Part shown: piece after piece, positions 43,144 through 52,356 of the stretch
How positions within the stretch are numbered: the stretch's first letter is position 1
Layout: every line of letters starts with the position of its first letter
Assembly (NCBI RefSeq): GCF_028747645.1
Contig: NZ_CP118100.1
Coordinates: 1,302,001 to 1,366,000, forward strand
Source of the DNA: Microbacterium esteraromaticum
GTDB lineage: Bacteria > Actinomycetota > Actinomycetes > Actinomycetales > Microbacteriaceae
Length of the DNA stretch: 64,000 bases
Reading direction: 5' to 3'
Made by a program: the position numbers and the translations under genes
Notes under the pieces: generated by a model
Told to the model about the DNA's origin: nothing
Seen by the model: only the letters and a program-made list of their open reading frames with translations
Database searches by the model: none

Positions 43144-43953
43144 TCAGGAGCGGCGGGCGGCGCGGAACAGGGACAGGAACGGGTCGTGCAGAGCGCCGTT
43201 TGTGGCGAGCGTCGACAGGGCCGACAGGGTCTCGGTGCCGTCGAATGCCGTCATCCGGCCACCGGCTTCTCGTACGATCGGCACGGCCGCGGCGATGTCG
43301 TACTCTTTGACGTCGAACTCGGCGACCATGTCGATGCGGCCTTCAGCGAGCAGCATGTAGCTGTAGACGTCGCCGTACGCACGATCGCGCCACACGGCAT
43401 CGGCCACGGCCATCAGCTCGGGCAGCCTCCCGGCATCCGCCCACTGGCCGATGCTCTGAAAGCTGACGCTCGCGTCTTCGAGCGCGTCGACCGTGGATAC
43501 CTGAAGACGTCGATCACCCTGAGGGGTCGCGGTCCAGGCGCCGTGCGAGGTGGCGGCCCACCAGCGGCGACCGAGTGCCGGCATGCTGACCACCGAGACC
43601 TGGGGGATGCCGTCGACGGCCAGCGCGATCATGGTGCCCCACAGCGGGACGCCGCGCAGGAAGTTCGCCGTGCCGTCGATCGGATCGATGATCCACTGAC
43701 GATGCGTGTCGCCCTCGGCGCCGAACTCCTCGCCGAAGATCCCATCGCGGGGGCGCTCCTCGGCCAGCAGCGTGCGGATCGCGCGCTCCGTTGCGAGGTC
43801 GGCATCGGTGACGTGCGAGCGGTCGGCCTTGAGGGACACCTGCAGGTCGGCGGCGTCGAAACGGGGGAGGGACTGCGCGTCTGCCGCATCGGCCAGGCGC
43901 AGGGCGAGGGCGAGGTCGTCGGCGTGGTCCGTGGCTGTGGGGGAGACGGTCAC
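43144..43953 (-). CDS. Inositol monophosphatase-family phosphatase, possibly histidinol-phosphatase (HisN)
   Basis: A 269-residue Mg-dependent phosphatase. The metal motif is WIIDPIDGTANFLRG (DPxDGT), with a further acidic residue in GEEFG and the C-terminal VKEYDIAAAVPIVREAGG (metal-binding Asp, GG). In actinobacteria this branch includes histidinol-phosphatase HisN, and the sequence RQWIIDPIDGT fits that group, but inositol or fructose bisphosphatase roles cannot be excluded. The GTG start at 43953 follows TATCCT by six bases; the longer frame to 44067 overlaps the tRNA-Lys promoter region. Confidence 0.82.
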   Translation of the reverse strand: MTVSPTATDHADDLALALRLADAADAQSLPRFDAADLQVSLKADRSHVTDADLATERAIRTLLAEERPRDGIFGEEFGAEGDTHRQWIIDPIDGTANFLRGVPLWGTMIALAVDGIPQVSVVSMPALGRRWWAATSHGAWTATPQGDRRLQVSTVDALEDASVSFQSIGQWADAGRLPELMAVADAVWRDRAYGDVYSYMLLAEGRIDMVAEFDVKEYDIAAAVPIVREAGGRMTAFDGTETLSALSTLATNGALHDPFLSLFRAARRS

Positions 43954-43959
43954 CTGTCC

Positions 43960-43965
43960 AGGATA
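43960..43965 (-). promoter_or_regulatory. Leaderless -10 element of the phosphatase gene
   Basis: TATCCT on the minus strand, six bases before the GTG at 43953. Confidence 0.5.
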
Positions 43966-44075
43966 GACGGGGTGGCCGGCCGCGGCGGGCGCTGCAACGC
44001 GCCCGGGATGACCTGGATTTGGTGCGACCCCCAGCCGCTGGTAATGTAATTCCTCGTTCGGGTTCACCGAAAAAT

Positions 44076-44151
44076 GCGCCTCTAGCTCAATCGGCAGAGC
44101 AATTGACTCTTAATCAATGGGTTCAGGGTTCAAGTCCCTGGGGGCGCACCA
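44076..44151 (+). tRNA. tRNA-Lys (anticodon CTT)
   Basis: GCGCCTC at the 5' end pairs with GGGGCGC at the 3' end, then A and an encoded CCA. The anticodon stem TTGA-CTCTTAA-TCAA carries CTT, which reads AAG lysine codons. The T-arm GGGTTCAAGTCCC is standard. All arms are complete. It is flanked by a terminator downstream and no integrase or attachment repeat was seen. Confidence 0.95.
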
Positions 44152-44155
44152 GATG

Positions 44156-44190
44156 AAGCCCCGGAATCCCTCTCGGATTCCGGGGCTTTC
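44156..44190 (+). terminator. Terminator after tRNA-Lys
   Basis: AAGCCCCGGAATC pairs with GATTCCGGGGCTT around a seven-base loop, followed by TC. Confidence 0.8.
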
Positions 44191-44269
44191 TCATGTTCAC
44201 GATTCGGTCACGGTCGGTGCCCTTCCATCCCGCGGCTCGTGGTGGGAGCATGTCGACAGGGAGGTTCTC

Positions 44270-44755
44270 ATGATCGACCTGGACGATGTCGACACCGACG
44301 AGGACGGCGCATTGACGGCCACCGCGGTGTTGCCCGGCGAGCGCCGCGTGACTGTCGAGTACGAGTTCGACGAAGAGCTGGAGCGACCCGACGATGGCGA
44401 CGTCGATGAGGTCGACGACGACGACGAGGGCGTCGAGCCCGAGGACCTTCCCGACCTGGATGCGATGCAGGACACGGTTCAGCACGCTCTGGCGCGCTTG
44501 ACCGAGGAGATCCTCGATGGCCGCGAGATCGACGTCGCAGAAGAGCTCGCGGATGCGGCGCAGGAGGATGACGAGGATCTGGACTACGACGAGCTGCTTC
44601 AGGCGATCAGAGAAGACCTGGTCCTCGACGGCGTGATCGTGTTCGGAGACGGAGGGCTCACACTGCTCTACGTCGCAGCGAGCGAGTTTCCCGACCTCGT
44701 GATCTACTGCCTGCTCGACGAGGATCTCGAGATCGACGATCTGATGGTCGAATAG
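44270..44755 (+). CDS. Highly acidic protein of unknown function
   Basis: A 161-residue protein that is unusually acidic: roughly a third Asp/Glu, with runs such as DEVDDDDEGVEPEDLPDLD. There is no signal peptide. A predicted amphipathic helix (LTEEILDGREIDVAEELADA) and a final hydrophobic strand pair (IVFGDGGLTLLYVAASEFPD) suggest a small folded domain with an acidic arm. GGGAGG lies seven bases before the ATG at 44270. Family not recognised; acidic proteins can bind basic partners or cations, but no evidence points to one. Confidence 0.6.
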   Translation: MIDLDDVDTDEDGALTATAVLPGERRVTVEYEFDEELERPDDGDVDEVDDDDEGVEPEDLPDLDAMQDTVQHALARLTEEILDGREIDVAEELADAAQEDDEDLDYDELLQAIREDLVLDGVIVFGDGGLTLLYVAASEFPDLVIYCLLDEDLEIDDLMVE

Positions 44756-44757
44756 CG

Positions 44758-45240
44758 CTACGCGACGCGGATGACGCGGCCCGCGGTCAGGTGCTGCAGC
44801 TGAGCGAAGCTCAGCGGCATCACCGTGTCGGGGGTGCCGCCCGCGGTCCACACCTCAGTGAAGTCGCGCAGATCCTCATCGATGTAGGTGCGCAACCGCG
44901 TCGGATGCCCGATCGGCGCGACGCCGCCGATCGCCTGCCCGGTTGCGGAGCGCACGACCGCGGCGGGTGCCATGGTCACCTCGGCCGCGCCGATGCTCGC
45001 CGCCAGTACGCCGAAGTCGACGCGATGGGCGCCGCTCGTCATCACCAGGAGGGGATCCCCGTCGGCGACCAGGACGAGGCTGTTCGCGATGGCTCCTACC
45101 GGGCATCCGATGGCCTCTGCGGCGAGCGCGGCCGTGCGGGCGGAGTCGGGGAGGATGACGATGCGTCCCTCGATTCCTGCGTCGGCGAGCTGGTCGTGCA
45201 CGATGCGGCTGCGGGCCGGAAGGGAGTCTGCGGCGGTCAC
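44758..45240 (-). CDS. YbaK/ProX-type aminoacyl-tRNA deacylase domain protein
   Basis: A 160-residue YbaK/EbsC-like protein that would hydrolyse mischarged tRNA (Cys-tRNA-Pro in E. coli YbaK). Typical stretches are EAIGCPVGAIANSLVLVADG, VMTSGAHRVDFGVLAASIGA and ATGQAIGGVAPIGHPTRLRT, the last containing the family's GHP loop. The GTG start at 45240 is preceded by AAGGAG. It converges on the acidic-protein gene with a 2-bp gap. Single-domain form, no Cys/Pro synthetase fusion. Confidence 0.88.
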   Translation of the reverse strand: MTAADSLPARSRIVHDQLADAGIEGRIVILPDSARTAALAAEAIGCPVGAIANSLVLVADGDPLLVMTSGAHRVDFGVLAASIGAAEVTMAPAAVVRSATGQAIGGVAPIGHPTRLRTYIDEDLRDFTEVWTAGGTPDTVMPLSFAQLQHLTAGRVIRVA

Positions 45241-45334
45241 GGGGGTCGGGCTCCTTCGCTCGGATGCTGCGGGTCGCAGCCATCACGAGGATAACCGGCG
45301 CGGGTCCGGCGCCGCGTGCCTCTCCGTCGCCCAC

Positions 45335-45363
45335 TTGACGTCGTGGGGCGGCGGGCTTAGCAT
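45335..45363 (+). promoter_or_regulatory. Promoter of the liv/catabolic operon
   Basis: TTGACG (45335-45340) and TAGCAT (45358-45363) separated by exactly 17 bp give a strong promoter. An ATTC-N8-GAAT inverted repeat (45362-45377) covers the expected transcription start and could be the site of the TetR regulator encoded later in the operon. Confidence 0.6.
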
Positions 45364-45420
45364 TCCAATACCTGAATCGGGTTTCATGTTCCCGACCTTC
45401 CATCGATGAAAGGCATCCAG

Positions 45421-46605
45421 ATGCGGGTTACGAAGAAGTTGCTCCTGGGGTCGGTTCTCGCAACCGCCGCCCTTGTCATGTCGGCCTGTGCGCCGCAGTC
45501 GGATGTCAGTGGGGCTGACTCCGGCGACAGCGCGCCCGCGGAGGTGCGCGTCGGCATGATCACCAGCGAGACCGGGCCGCTGGGCGGCTACGGCAAGCAG
45601 TACCTCGACGCGTTCGCCGTTGGGCTCGACTACGCAACCGACGGCACCGGTGAAGTCGACGGCATCAAGATCGTCATCGAGAACCGCGACGACGCCGGCG
45701 ACGCCGACACTGCGGTGACCGCCGCCAAGGAGCTGATCGGCGACGGCGTGAACATCCTGATGGGCAGCGCCTCGTCCGGCGTCGCACTCGCGATGGCCGA
45801 GCAGGCAGAGCAGAACAAGGTGCTCTTCATCTCGGGTCCCGCGGCGGCCGACGCCGTCACGGGCATCAACGACTACACGTTCCGTTCCGGACGCCAGTCG
45901 GCGCAGGACGTCGCCACGGCCGGAATGTTCCTCGATGACATCGAGGGCAAGAAGATCGTCGTGTTCGGTCAGAACAACGCCTTCGGCCAGGGCAACGTCG
46001 CGGCCGTCGAGGCGATCCTCGGCGGCAAGGGTGCAACGGTCGAGCCGCTGCTCGTGGCCGAAGACGTCACCGAGTTCACCCCGTTCGCCCAGCAGGTGCT
46101 GACCGCCGAGCCCGACCTGGTCTTCGTCGCCTGGGCCGGTGCCACCTCGGGTGCGATGTGGCAGGCCATGAGCCAGCAGGCCGTTCTCGACGAGATTCCC
46201 GTCGTCACCGGCCTCGGCGACCGTGCCACGTTCGGCGCGTACGGCGTCGCCTCCGAGCAGATCAACTTCCTGAACCACTACTTCGGCGCCGCGCCCGACA
46301 ACGCGGTGAACACGGCGATGCTCGAGGGACTCGAGGCCGCTGGTGCCGAGGCTGATCTGTTCAGCCCCGACGGCTTCAACGCCGCCATCATGCTCGTCCA
46401 GGCGGTCAAGGAGGGCAAGGGTGACGTCGACGCGATGATCGCGGCACTGGAGGGCTTCGAGTTCGAGGGCCCCAAGGGCACGAACACCGTGCGCGCCGAT
46501 GACCACGCGCTCCTGCAGGACATGTACCAGGCCAAGCTCATCGCCGACGGTGACACGTTCACCCCTGAGCTGGTCGCGACGGTTCCGGCCGCCGACGTCG
46601 CACCG
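45421..46605 (+). CDS. livK: Liv-type ABC transporter substrate-binding lipoprotein
   Basis: A 394-395-residue exported binding protein: lipobox VMSAC with Cys23 as anchor, mature start VRVGMITSETGPLGGYG, and the Liv family interlobe segments INFLNHYFGAAPDNAVNTAM and FSPDGFNAAIMLVQAVKEGK. It is the periplasm-side receptor of the transporter. The ATG at 45421 is preferred to one at 45406 because AAAGG lies seven bases before it. The ligand could be branched-chain amino acids or, given the operon, an organic acid; binding-site residues cannot be judged from sequence alone. Confidence 0.88.
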
Positions 46606-46639
46606 TGACCCCGGGCATCATGACCAGGAGGTCGAAGAA

Positions 46640-47416
46640 GTGAACATCCCAGCCCCGCCCACCGCAGGCGCATCGCTCCGCGTCGAAGGACTCGGCCTCG
46701 ACATCGGAGGAGCGACGATCCTCAAGGACGTCGACCTCGCTGTCGAGCCCGGCTCGCTGGTCGGAGTGATCGGGCCGAACGGCGCCGGCAAGACCACGCT
46801 GTTCAACGCCATCTCGGGTGTGATCAGGCCCACCGCCGGCCGCATCCTGATGGACGGCACCGACATCACCCGCACCAGCGTGCCCCAGCGCGCCAGGGCG
46901 GGGCTGGGACGCACCTTCCAGACATCCAGCCTGTTCCCGCAGCTCACCGTCCACGAGAACGTGCGCATCGCGGTGCAGGCGGCCGAAGGCGGCAGCTACT
47001 CGCTGCTGCACTTCCCGAAGCGATCTGACGCGATCAGCATCCGCGCCGAGGAACTGCTGCGCTCCGTCGGCCTCGGACATCGTCTGGATGCCAGAGCCGG
47101 CGACATCAGCCACGGTGACAAGCGCAAGCTCGAGATCGCCGTGCTGCTGGCCACTCGTTCGCGGCTCGTCCTTCTCGACGAGCCGATGGCAGGCGTCGCC
47201 TCGGGCGACGTCGCCGGGCTCGTCGAGAACATCCGCGGACTGCAGGCCGAGACCGGATGCACCGTGCTGATGGTCGAACACCACATCGAAGTCCTGATGG
47301 GCTTCGTCGACCTCGTTGCGGTGATGTACTTCGGCAGCATCATCGCTGTCGACACCCCGCAGCAGATCATGGAGAACCCCACCGTGCAGAGCGCCTATCT
47401 CGGGACCGGCGCGTGA
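46640..47416 (+). CDS. livG: Liv-type ABC transporter ATP-binding protein
   Basis: A 258-residue ATPase of the LivG type: Walker A GPNGAGKTT (~49-57), Q-loop FQTSSLFPQLTVHENV, signature HGDKRKLEIA (variant of SGGxQRR seen in LivG), Walker B RLVLLDEPMAG, and the VEHHIEVLM switch. The GTG start at 46640 follows AGGAGG by nine bases. It pairs with the LivF ATPase encoded next, forming the heterodimeric ATPase of the importer. Confidence 0.92.
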   Translation: MNIPAPPTAGASLRVEGLGLDIGGATILKDVDLAVEPGSLVGVIGPNGAGKTTLFNAISGVIRPTAGRILMDGTDITRTSVPQRARAGLGRTFQTSSLFPQLTVHENVRIAVQAAEGGSYSLLHFPKRSDAISIRAEELLRSVGLGHRLDARAGDISHGDKRKLEIAVLLATRSRLVLLDEPMAGVASGDVAGLVENIRGLQAETGCTVLMVEHHIEVLMGFVDLVAVMYFGSIIAVDTPQQIMENPTVQSAYLGTGA

Positions 47417-48123
47417 GCGCCCCGATCCTGCAGGTGAAGAACCTGCGCGCATCCATCGCCGGACAGCAGGTCGTCGAGAGCGTCACCTTCGATGTGCCCG
47501 CCGTCGGCATCACAGCCGTGCTCGGTCGCAACGGTGCCGGAAAGACCTCGACCCTGCGCGGCATCCTCGGACTCATCTCGCGTAAGGGCGAGGTGATCCT
47601 CGACGGCGAGCGCATCGATGCGCTCAGCACGCACCGCATCGTCCAACGCGGCGTCGGGTACGTGCCCGAGGACCGTGAGGTCTTCGCCGGCCTCACCGTC
47701 GCCGAGAACCTTGCCCTCGCCGAACGCCAGCGCAATCCGCGACGCGAGTTCGTGGATCAGCTGTTCCCCGACCTGGTCGCCCGCCGCGACCAGCGCGCCG
47801 GAACCCTCTCGGGCGGCCAGCAGCAGATGGTCTCGGTCGCGCGCGCCATGCTCAACGACAACCGCCTGCTTCTCGTGGACGAACCGACCAAGGGCCTCGC
47901 GCCCAAGATCGTCACTGAAGTGGCGGATGCTCTCGCCGAGGCCGCTACAACAGTGCCGATGCTGCTCGTGGAGCAGAACCTCGATGTCGTGCGGCGCCTG
48001 GCCGACCAGGCGATCGTGATCGCCGACGGACGAGTCGTGCACACCGGACGCGCCGTCGACATCCTCGACGATGCCGACCTGACCAGACGCCTGCTCGGCG
48101 TCAGTGCGGAGGAGCACGTATGA
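47413..48123 (+). CDS. livF: Liv-type ABC transporter ATP-binding protein
   Basis: A 236-residue ATPase of the LivF type: Walker A GRNGAGKTS, VPEDREVFAGLTVAENL, the signature TLSGGQQQMVSVARAM and Walker B RLLLVDEPTKGLAPKI. The GTG start overlaps the livG stop (GTGA), so translation is coupled. It is followed by the permease genes in the same arrangement. Confidence 0.92.
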   Translation: MSAPILQVKNLRASIAGQQVVESVTFDVPAVGITAVLGRNGAGKTSTLRGILGLISRKGEVILDGERIDALSTHRIVQRGVGYVPEDREVFAGLTVAENLALAERQRNPRREFVDQLFPDLVARRDQRAGTLSGGQQQMVSVARAMLNDNRLLLVDEPTKGLAPKIVTEVADALAEAATTVPMLLVEQNLDVVRRLADQAIVIADGRVVHTGRAVDILDDADLTRRLLGVSAEEHV

Positions 48124-48995
48124 GCACCCTGGTACTCACCCTCGTCATCGGGCTCGGACTCGGCGCACTGTACTTCCTCGTCGCCAGCGGCCTGAGCCTG
48201 ATCTACGGCCTCATGCATGTGCTGAACTTCGCGCACGGCGCGTTCCTCACCCTCAGCGCCTTCGTCGGCTGGGCGGTCGCCCAGGCCGTCGGCGTCGACA
48301 GCTGGGGCGGCTTCGTGCTGTCGGTTCTCGTCGGCGGCGCGGTCGGCGCGGCGTTCGCCGCGGCCACCGAGCTCGTGCTGATCAGGCCGCTCTACGAGCG
48401 CCATATCGAACAGGTGCTCGTCACCGTCGGTCTGTCCTTCGCCGCGATCGCCCTGTTCGAGGGGATCTGGGGCACTGACCCGGTCAACGTGCGCGGCCCG
48501 GCGTGGTTGAGCGAGACCACCCCGGTGCTCGGCGCCAGCATCCCGAACAAGTACTGGGTGCTCATCATCGCCGCGGCACTCGTGCTCGCCGGGCTCGTGC
48601 TGTTCCTCAAGAAGACGCGCTACGGCATGATCATCCGTGCCGGTGTGGAGAACCGGTCCATGGTCACCGCGCTCGGCATCGACGTGCGACGCTCGTTCAC
48701 GCTCGTCTTCGCCATCGGCGGTGCGGCCGCCGGTATCGGTGGTGTGCTCGCCATGCACGCCCTGACCTACGTCTCGGCCCATCTGGGGTCGACGCTGCTG
48801 ATCTTCGCGTTCATCGTCACTGTGGTCGGTGGACTCGGCTCGCTGACCGGCGCGGCGATCGCCTCGGTGCTGGTCGCGGTCATGCAGCAGGTCGCCAACA
48901 CATACCTCGGCGGAACCGGTGACTTCATCGTCGTGATCCTGCTGGCTGTCGTCCTGCTGGTGCGCCCGGCCGGTCTCATGGGAAGGAAGGCCTGA
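48120..48995 (+). CDS. livH: Liv-type ABC transporter permease
   Basis: A 291-residue permease with about eight membrane helices and the LivH-type segment GLMHVLNFAHGAFLTLSAFV. The cytoplasmic loop EDRSMVTALG-like sequence (GVENRSMVTALGIDVRRSF) is the ATPase contact. Overlaps livF by four bases (ATGA), and livM begins 1 bp after its stop. Confidence 0.9.
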   Translation: MSTLVLTLVIGLGLGALYFLVASGLSLIYGLMHVLNFAHGAFLTLSAFVGWAVAQAVGVDSWGGFVLSVLVGGAVGAAFAAATELVLIRPLYERHIEQVLVTVGLSFAAIALFEGIWGTDPVNVRGPAWLSETTPVLGASIPNKYWVLIIAAALVLAGLVLFLKKTRYGMIIRAGVENRSMVTALGIDVRRSFTLVFAIGGAAAGIGGVLAMHALTYVSAHLGSTLLIFAFIVTVVGGLGSLTGAAIASVLVAVMQQVANTYLGGTGDFIVVILLAVVLLVRPAGLMGRKA

Positions 48996-48996
48996 C

Positions 48997-50103
48997 ATGA
49001 ACGCCACGAACCGCAACCGCTGGCTCCCGGTCGGCGTCGGTGTCGTCCTCGTCACCGTCCTGGCGCTGCTGCCGATGCTCAACCTGTCATTGCCGGGCAT
49101 CCTGCCCGGCGCGACATACACGCCGGGTTCGCTCGCGCTGATGTCGCTGTGCATGGTGTTCGCCGCACTCGCGCTGTCGTACAACCTGCTGCTCGGCACG
49201 GCCGGCATGCTCTCGTTCGGGCACGCACTGTACTTCGGTGCCGGGGCGTACGGTCTGGGTATCGTGCTGGAGGCTGCGCGACTTCCGCTGGTACCGGGAA
49301 TCTTCGTCGCGCTGCTGGGGGGACTGGTGATCGCCGTCGTCACCGGCGCCGTGGCCATGCGCGTCAACGGCATCCCGTTCGCGATGGTGACACTCGCCTT
49401 CGCCCAGGCGGGCTCGGTGCTCGTACGACGCAACCAGGCGATCACGGGCGGTGAAGAGGGGCTCAGCCTGCACACCGAGGGTGTGCCCGACTGGCTCGTC
49501 GGCGTCGTGAACACGCGCAACCTGTACTGGATCTCGCTCGCTGTGGTCGTCATCGTCTATCTGATCGTGTTGTGGGTCGATCGTTCGCGCCTGGGGCATC
49601 TCGCCGCGGCCGCCCGCGAGAACGACCTGCGCGTGCGCGTTCTCGGGCTGCAGCCCACCCGGGCCAAGCTCATCGTCTTCGTGATCGCCGCGCTGTGCGC
49701 ATCGCTTGCGGGCATCGCCTACCTGCTGCTGCAGTCGGGCACACAGCCCACTGCGGTCAGCGCAGATCTGACGATCACGGTGCTGGTGATGGTGGTGCTC
49801 GGTGGCGTCGGGTTCCGTTGGGGTGCGATCCTCGGAGGTGTGCTTTACACGATCCTTGACCAGCGCCTGACGGTGCTCGCCCGCGCCGAGGGCATCCAGC
49901 AGCTTCCCGATGTGCTGCGCGTGCCGCTGTCGGAGCCGCTGTTCATCCTCGGTGTCCTGTTCATCCTCGTCGTGATGTTCCTCCCCGGCGGCATCGCCGG
50001 AACCGTGGACTCCTGGGTCCGTCGTCGTCGCGGACGCGGTGCGCCCGAGAGCGGGCTCGCCGCGATGGACGAAGCGGAACAGGTGCCGGAGATGGCGCGA
50101 TGA
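48997..50103 (+). CDS. livM: Liv-type ABC transporter permease
   Basis: A 368-residue permease with ~9 membrane helices, including LSYNLLLGTAGMLSFGHALYF and the cytoplasmic loop ENDLRVRVLGLQPTRAKLI typical of LivM. The C-terminal cytoplasmic tail (WVRRRRGRGAPESGLAAMDE) is longer than average. The last codon overlaps the start of the synthetase gene (ATGA), showing that the transporter and the enzymes are one operon. Confidence 0.9.
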   Translation: MNATNRNRWLPVGVGVVLVTVLALLPMLNLSLPGILPGATYTPGSLALMSLCMVFAALALSYNLLLGTAGMLSFGHALYFGAGAYGLGIVLEAARLPLVPGIFVALLGGLVIAVVTGAVAMRVNGIPFAMVTLAFAQAGSVLVRRNQAITGGEEGLSLHTEGVPDWLVGVVNTRNLYWISLAVVVIVYLIVLWVDRSRLGHLAAAARENDLRVRVLGLQPTRAKLIVFVIAALCASLAGIAYLLLQSGTQPTAVSADLTITVLVMVVLGGVGFRWGAILGGVLYTILDQRLTVLARAEGIQQLPDVLRVPLSEPLFILGVLFILVVMFLPGGIAGTVDSWVRRRRGRGAPESGLAAMDEAEQVPEMAR

Positions 50104-51638
50104 CAGACGCCGCCGGCGCGCACACCATCGGACGGTGGTTGCACGACCGGGCCGTGTCGGACCCGGCGCGCGTCGCCGTCGACGACCGCGGTGTGCGTAC
50201 CGATTACCGCGCACTCGCGGCGCGTGTGACGCGATTGACGGAGCGTCTGAGCGACGCCGGGTACGGTGCGGGGCAGCGGGTCGCGACGATCTCGGGCAAT
50301 TCGACCGACCAGGTCGTGGTGTTCTTCGCCTGCGCGCAGCTGGGCATCGCGCTGGTGCCGCTGTCGTGGCGGCTGACCCCGACCGAGCTGGCCGACCTGA
50401 TCTCCCGCACCGGGCCGGACCTGCTGCTGATCGAGGATGAGCACGCTGCCCTCGCGTCGGCGGCGCTGGAGAACATTGCGGATGCCCCCGTGCACGCCGC
50501 TCTCGGCGTCGCCGGCGTCGAGGCCGAGGCGCCGGCCGCGCGCGAGAGCGCGCACCGCCGCGCGGCGCGCGACACCGATCCGCTGCTGGTCATCTACACC
50601 TCGGGCAGTGAGGCGGCGCCGAAGGGCGTCGTGCTTACGCACGAGAACTGCTTCTGGAACAACCTCGCTCTCGATCGCGCCATGCCGCTCGACGCCGACG
50701 ACGTGGTGCTGGCGATGCTGCCGCAGTACCACGTCGCCGCGTGGAACGTGCAGCCACTACAGGCCTGGTGGCGAGGTGCAACGGTCGTCCTCGAGCGCGG
50801 ATTCGACCCCGGTCGCGTGCTGCAACTCATCGCTGACCGTGGCGTCACCGCGATGATGGGAGTGCCCACCCAGTACCGCATGCTGCAGCAGCATCCGCTG
50901 TGGGAGAGTGCCGATCTCACCGCCCTGAACCGCGTTGTGGTCGGCGGGGCCACCATCCCGGAGGATCTGGTGCGCACATGGGCGACGCGCGGTCTCGCCT
51001 TCACCCAGGGATACGGGCTGACCGAAGCAGGACCCAACGTGCTGCACCTGGCCGCAGACCTCGTCGCCGCACACCCGGGGGCGGTCGGACGCCCCTACCC
51101 GGGTGTCGACGTGCGCATCACCGACCCCGAGACCGGACTCGAACTGCAGGGAGCGGCCACCGGCGAGCTCTGGGTGCGCGGTGCGAGCGTCTTCGCCGGC
51201 TACCTCGATGATCACGAAGCGACCCAGCGTGCGATGCACGGCGAATGGCTGCGCACCGGCGATCTCGTGCACCGCGACGCCGACGGCATCCACCGCGTCG
51301 TCGATCGACTCAAGGACATCTACGTCTCCGGAGGTGAGAACGTCGCCCCCGCCGAGGTGGAGCGCGCCTTCGCTGCCCATCCGCTGGTCGCGGAATGCGC
51401 TGTCGTCGGCGTACCCGACCCGGTGTGGGGAGAGCGCGGGGTGGCTTTCATCGTTCCGGTGGGACCGGTATCGCGCGAAGAGCTGCGCGCATTCGCCGCC
51501 GAACGGCTGGCGACGTTCAAACTGCCGTCGCGGATCGAGTTTCTCGACGAGCTGCCCAGATCCACGATCGAGAAGGTCGCCCGCGCACGACTGCGCCGGA
51601 TGGCGCTGAGGGAGGAGCACCAGGATGCTGCCCACTGA
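50100..51638 (+). CDS. Acyl-CoA synthetase (AMP-forming)
   Basis: A 512-residue adenylate-forming ligase that activates a carboxylic acid to its CoA thioester. Motifs: A3 YTSGSEAAPKGVVLTH (~165-180), A5 QGYGLTEAGPNVL, A7 RTGDLVHRDADGIH, A8 VDRLKDIYVSGGENVAPAEV and the catalytic Lys in PRSTIEKVARARL. Chain length cannot be predicted, but its position with a 3-hydroxybutyrate dehydrogenase, CoA transferase and thiolase suggests a short-chain hydroxy- or keto-acid, or the substrate of the transporter. It overlaps the transporter and regulator genes. Confidence 0.88.
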   Translation: MTDAAGAHTIGRWLHDRAVSDPARVAVDDRGVRTDYRALAARVTRLTERLSDAGYGAGQRVATISGNSTDQVVVFFACAQLGIALVPLSWRLTPTELADLISRTGPDLLLIEDEHAALASAALENIADAPVHAALGVAGVEAEAPAARESAHRRAARDTDPLLVIYTSGSEAAPKGVVLTHENCFWNNLALDRAMPLDADDVVLAMLPQYHVAAWNVQPLQAWWRGATVVLERGFDPGRVLQLIADRGVTAMMGVPTQYRMLQQHPLWESADLTALNRVVVGGATIPEDLVRTWATRGLAFTQGYGLTEAGPNVLHLAADLVAAHPGAVGRPYPGVDVRITDPETGLELQGAATGELWVRGASVFAGYLDDHEATQRAMHGEWLRTGDLVHRDADGIHRVVDRLKDIYVSGGENVAPAEVERAFAAHPLVAECAVVGVPDPVWGERGVAFIVPVGPVSREELRAFAAERLATFKLPSRIEFLDELPRSTIEKVARARLRRMALREEHQDAAH

Positions 51639-52356
51639 GAACCCACCAGCGGAGGAACCGCCCGTTTCGTCCGCGACCGGACGCCCCCTCACCAAACGCG
51701 GACAGCAGACCCGGCGTCGCCTGCTCGAAGCGGCCGAGCAGGTCTTCGCAGACCTCGGATATCACGAGGCCTCGATCGTCAAGATCACCGAGCACGCCGG
51801 CGTTGCACTGGGCACCTTCTACCTGTACTTCGACGGCAAGCAGGCGATCTTCGATGAGCTCGTGCTCGACCTCAACAGCCGGGTGCGCCACTCGATGTCC
51901 GAGTCGATGGCATCCGCAACGAACCGTATCGAGGCCGAACGCCTCGGGTTCCAGGGATTCTTCCGGTTCACTGCCGCGCATCCGGCGCTGTACCGCGTCG
52001 TCCGCGAGGCCGAGTTCGTCTCGCCTACCATGCTGCGCCTGCACTACGAGCGCATCGTCGACGGCTACCGCGCCGGACTTGCGGCCGCGCAGCGCGACGG
52101 CGAGATCGCAGCCGAGCTCGACACCGACGTCGTCGCCTGGGCGCTGATGGGTGCCGGTGAGCTGATCGGCATGCGCTACCTGCTCTGGGAGCGGGATGCC
52201 GCAGGAAAGCCGCCCGCGCAGATCGACCCCGCAGTGCTCGACGGCATGTCGGACTTCATCACCCGCGCGCTGCGCCCCGACCACGCGGAGAACCCCGCGC
52301 CGGGTGCGCGGCCGCACGTCACAGAGAGCCTCAGAGAGGAAGAGAACGATGTCTGA
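51625..52356 (+). CDS. TetR-family transcriptional regulator in the catabolic operon
   Basis: A 243-residue regulator: helix-turn-helix LLEAAEQVFADLGYHEASIV and ITEHAGVALGTFYLYFDGKQ, with a C-terminal domain of ~170 residues including LYRVVREAEFVSPTMLRLHY. It is transcribed with its likely targets, overlapping the synthetase gene by 14 bp and the next gene by 8 bp. The ATTC-N8-GAAT repeat at the operon promoter is a plausible binding site. TetR proteins of this type often sense acyl-CoA. Confidence 0.88.
   Translation: MLPTENPPAEEPPVSSATGRPLTKRGQQTRRRLLEAAEQVFADLGYHEASIVKITEHAGVALGTFYLYFDGKQAIFDELVLDLNSRVRHSMSESMASATNRIEAERLGFQGFFRFTAAHPALYRVVREAEFVSPTMLRLHYERIVDGYRAGLAAAQRDGEIAAELDTDVVAWALMGAGELIGMRYLLWERDAAGKPPAQIDPAVLDGMSDFITRALRPDHAENPAPGARPHVTESLREEENDV

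Noticed and set aside
44076..44300. Genomic island or prophage at tRNA-Lys
   Set aside because: No integrase and no repeat of the tRNA 3' end was found nearby.
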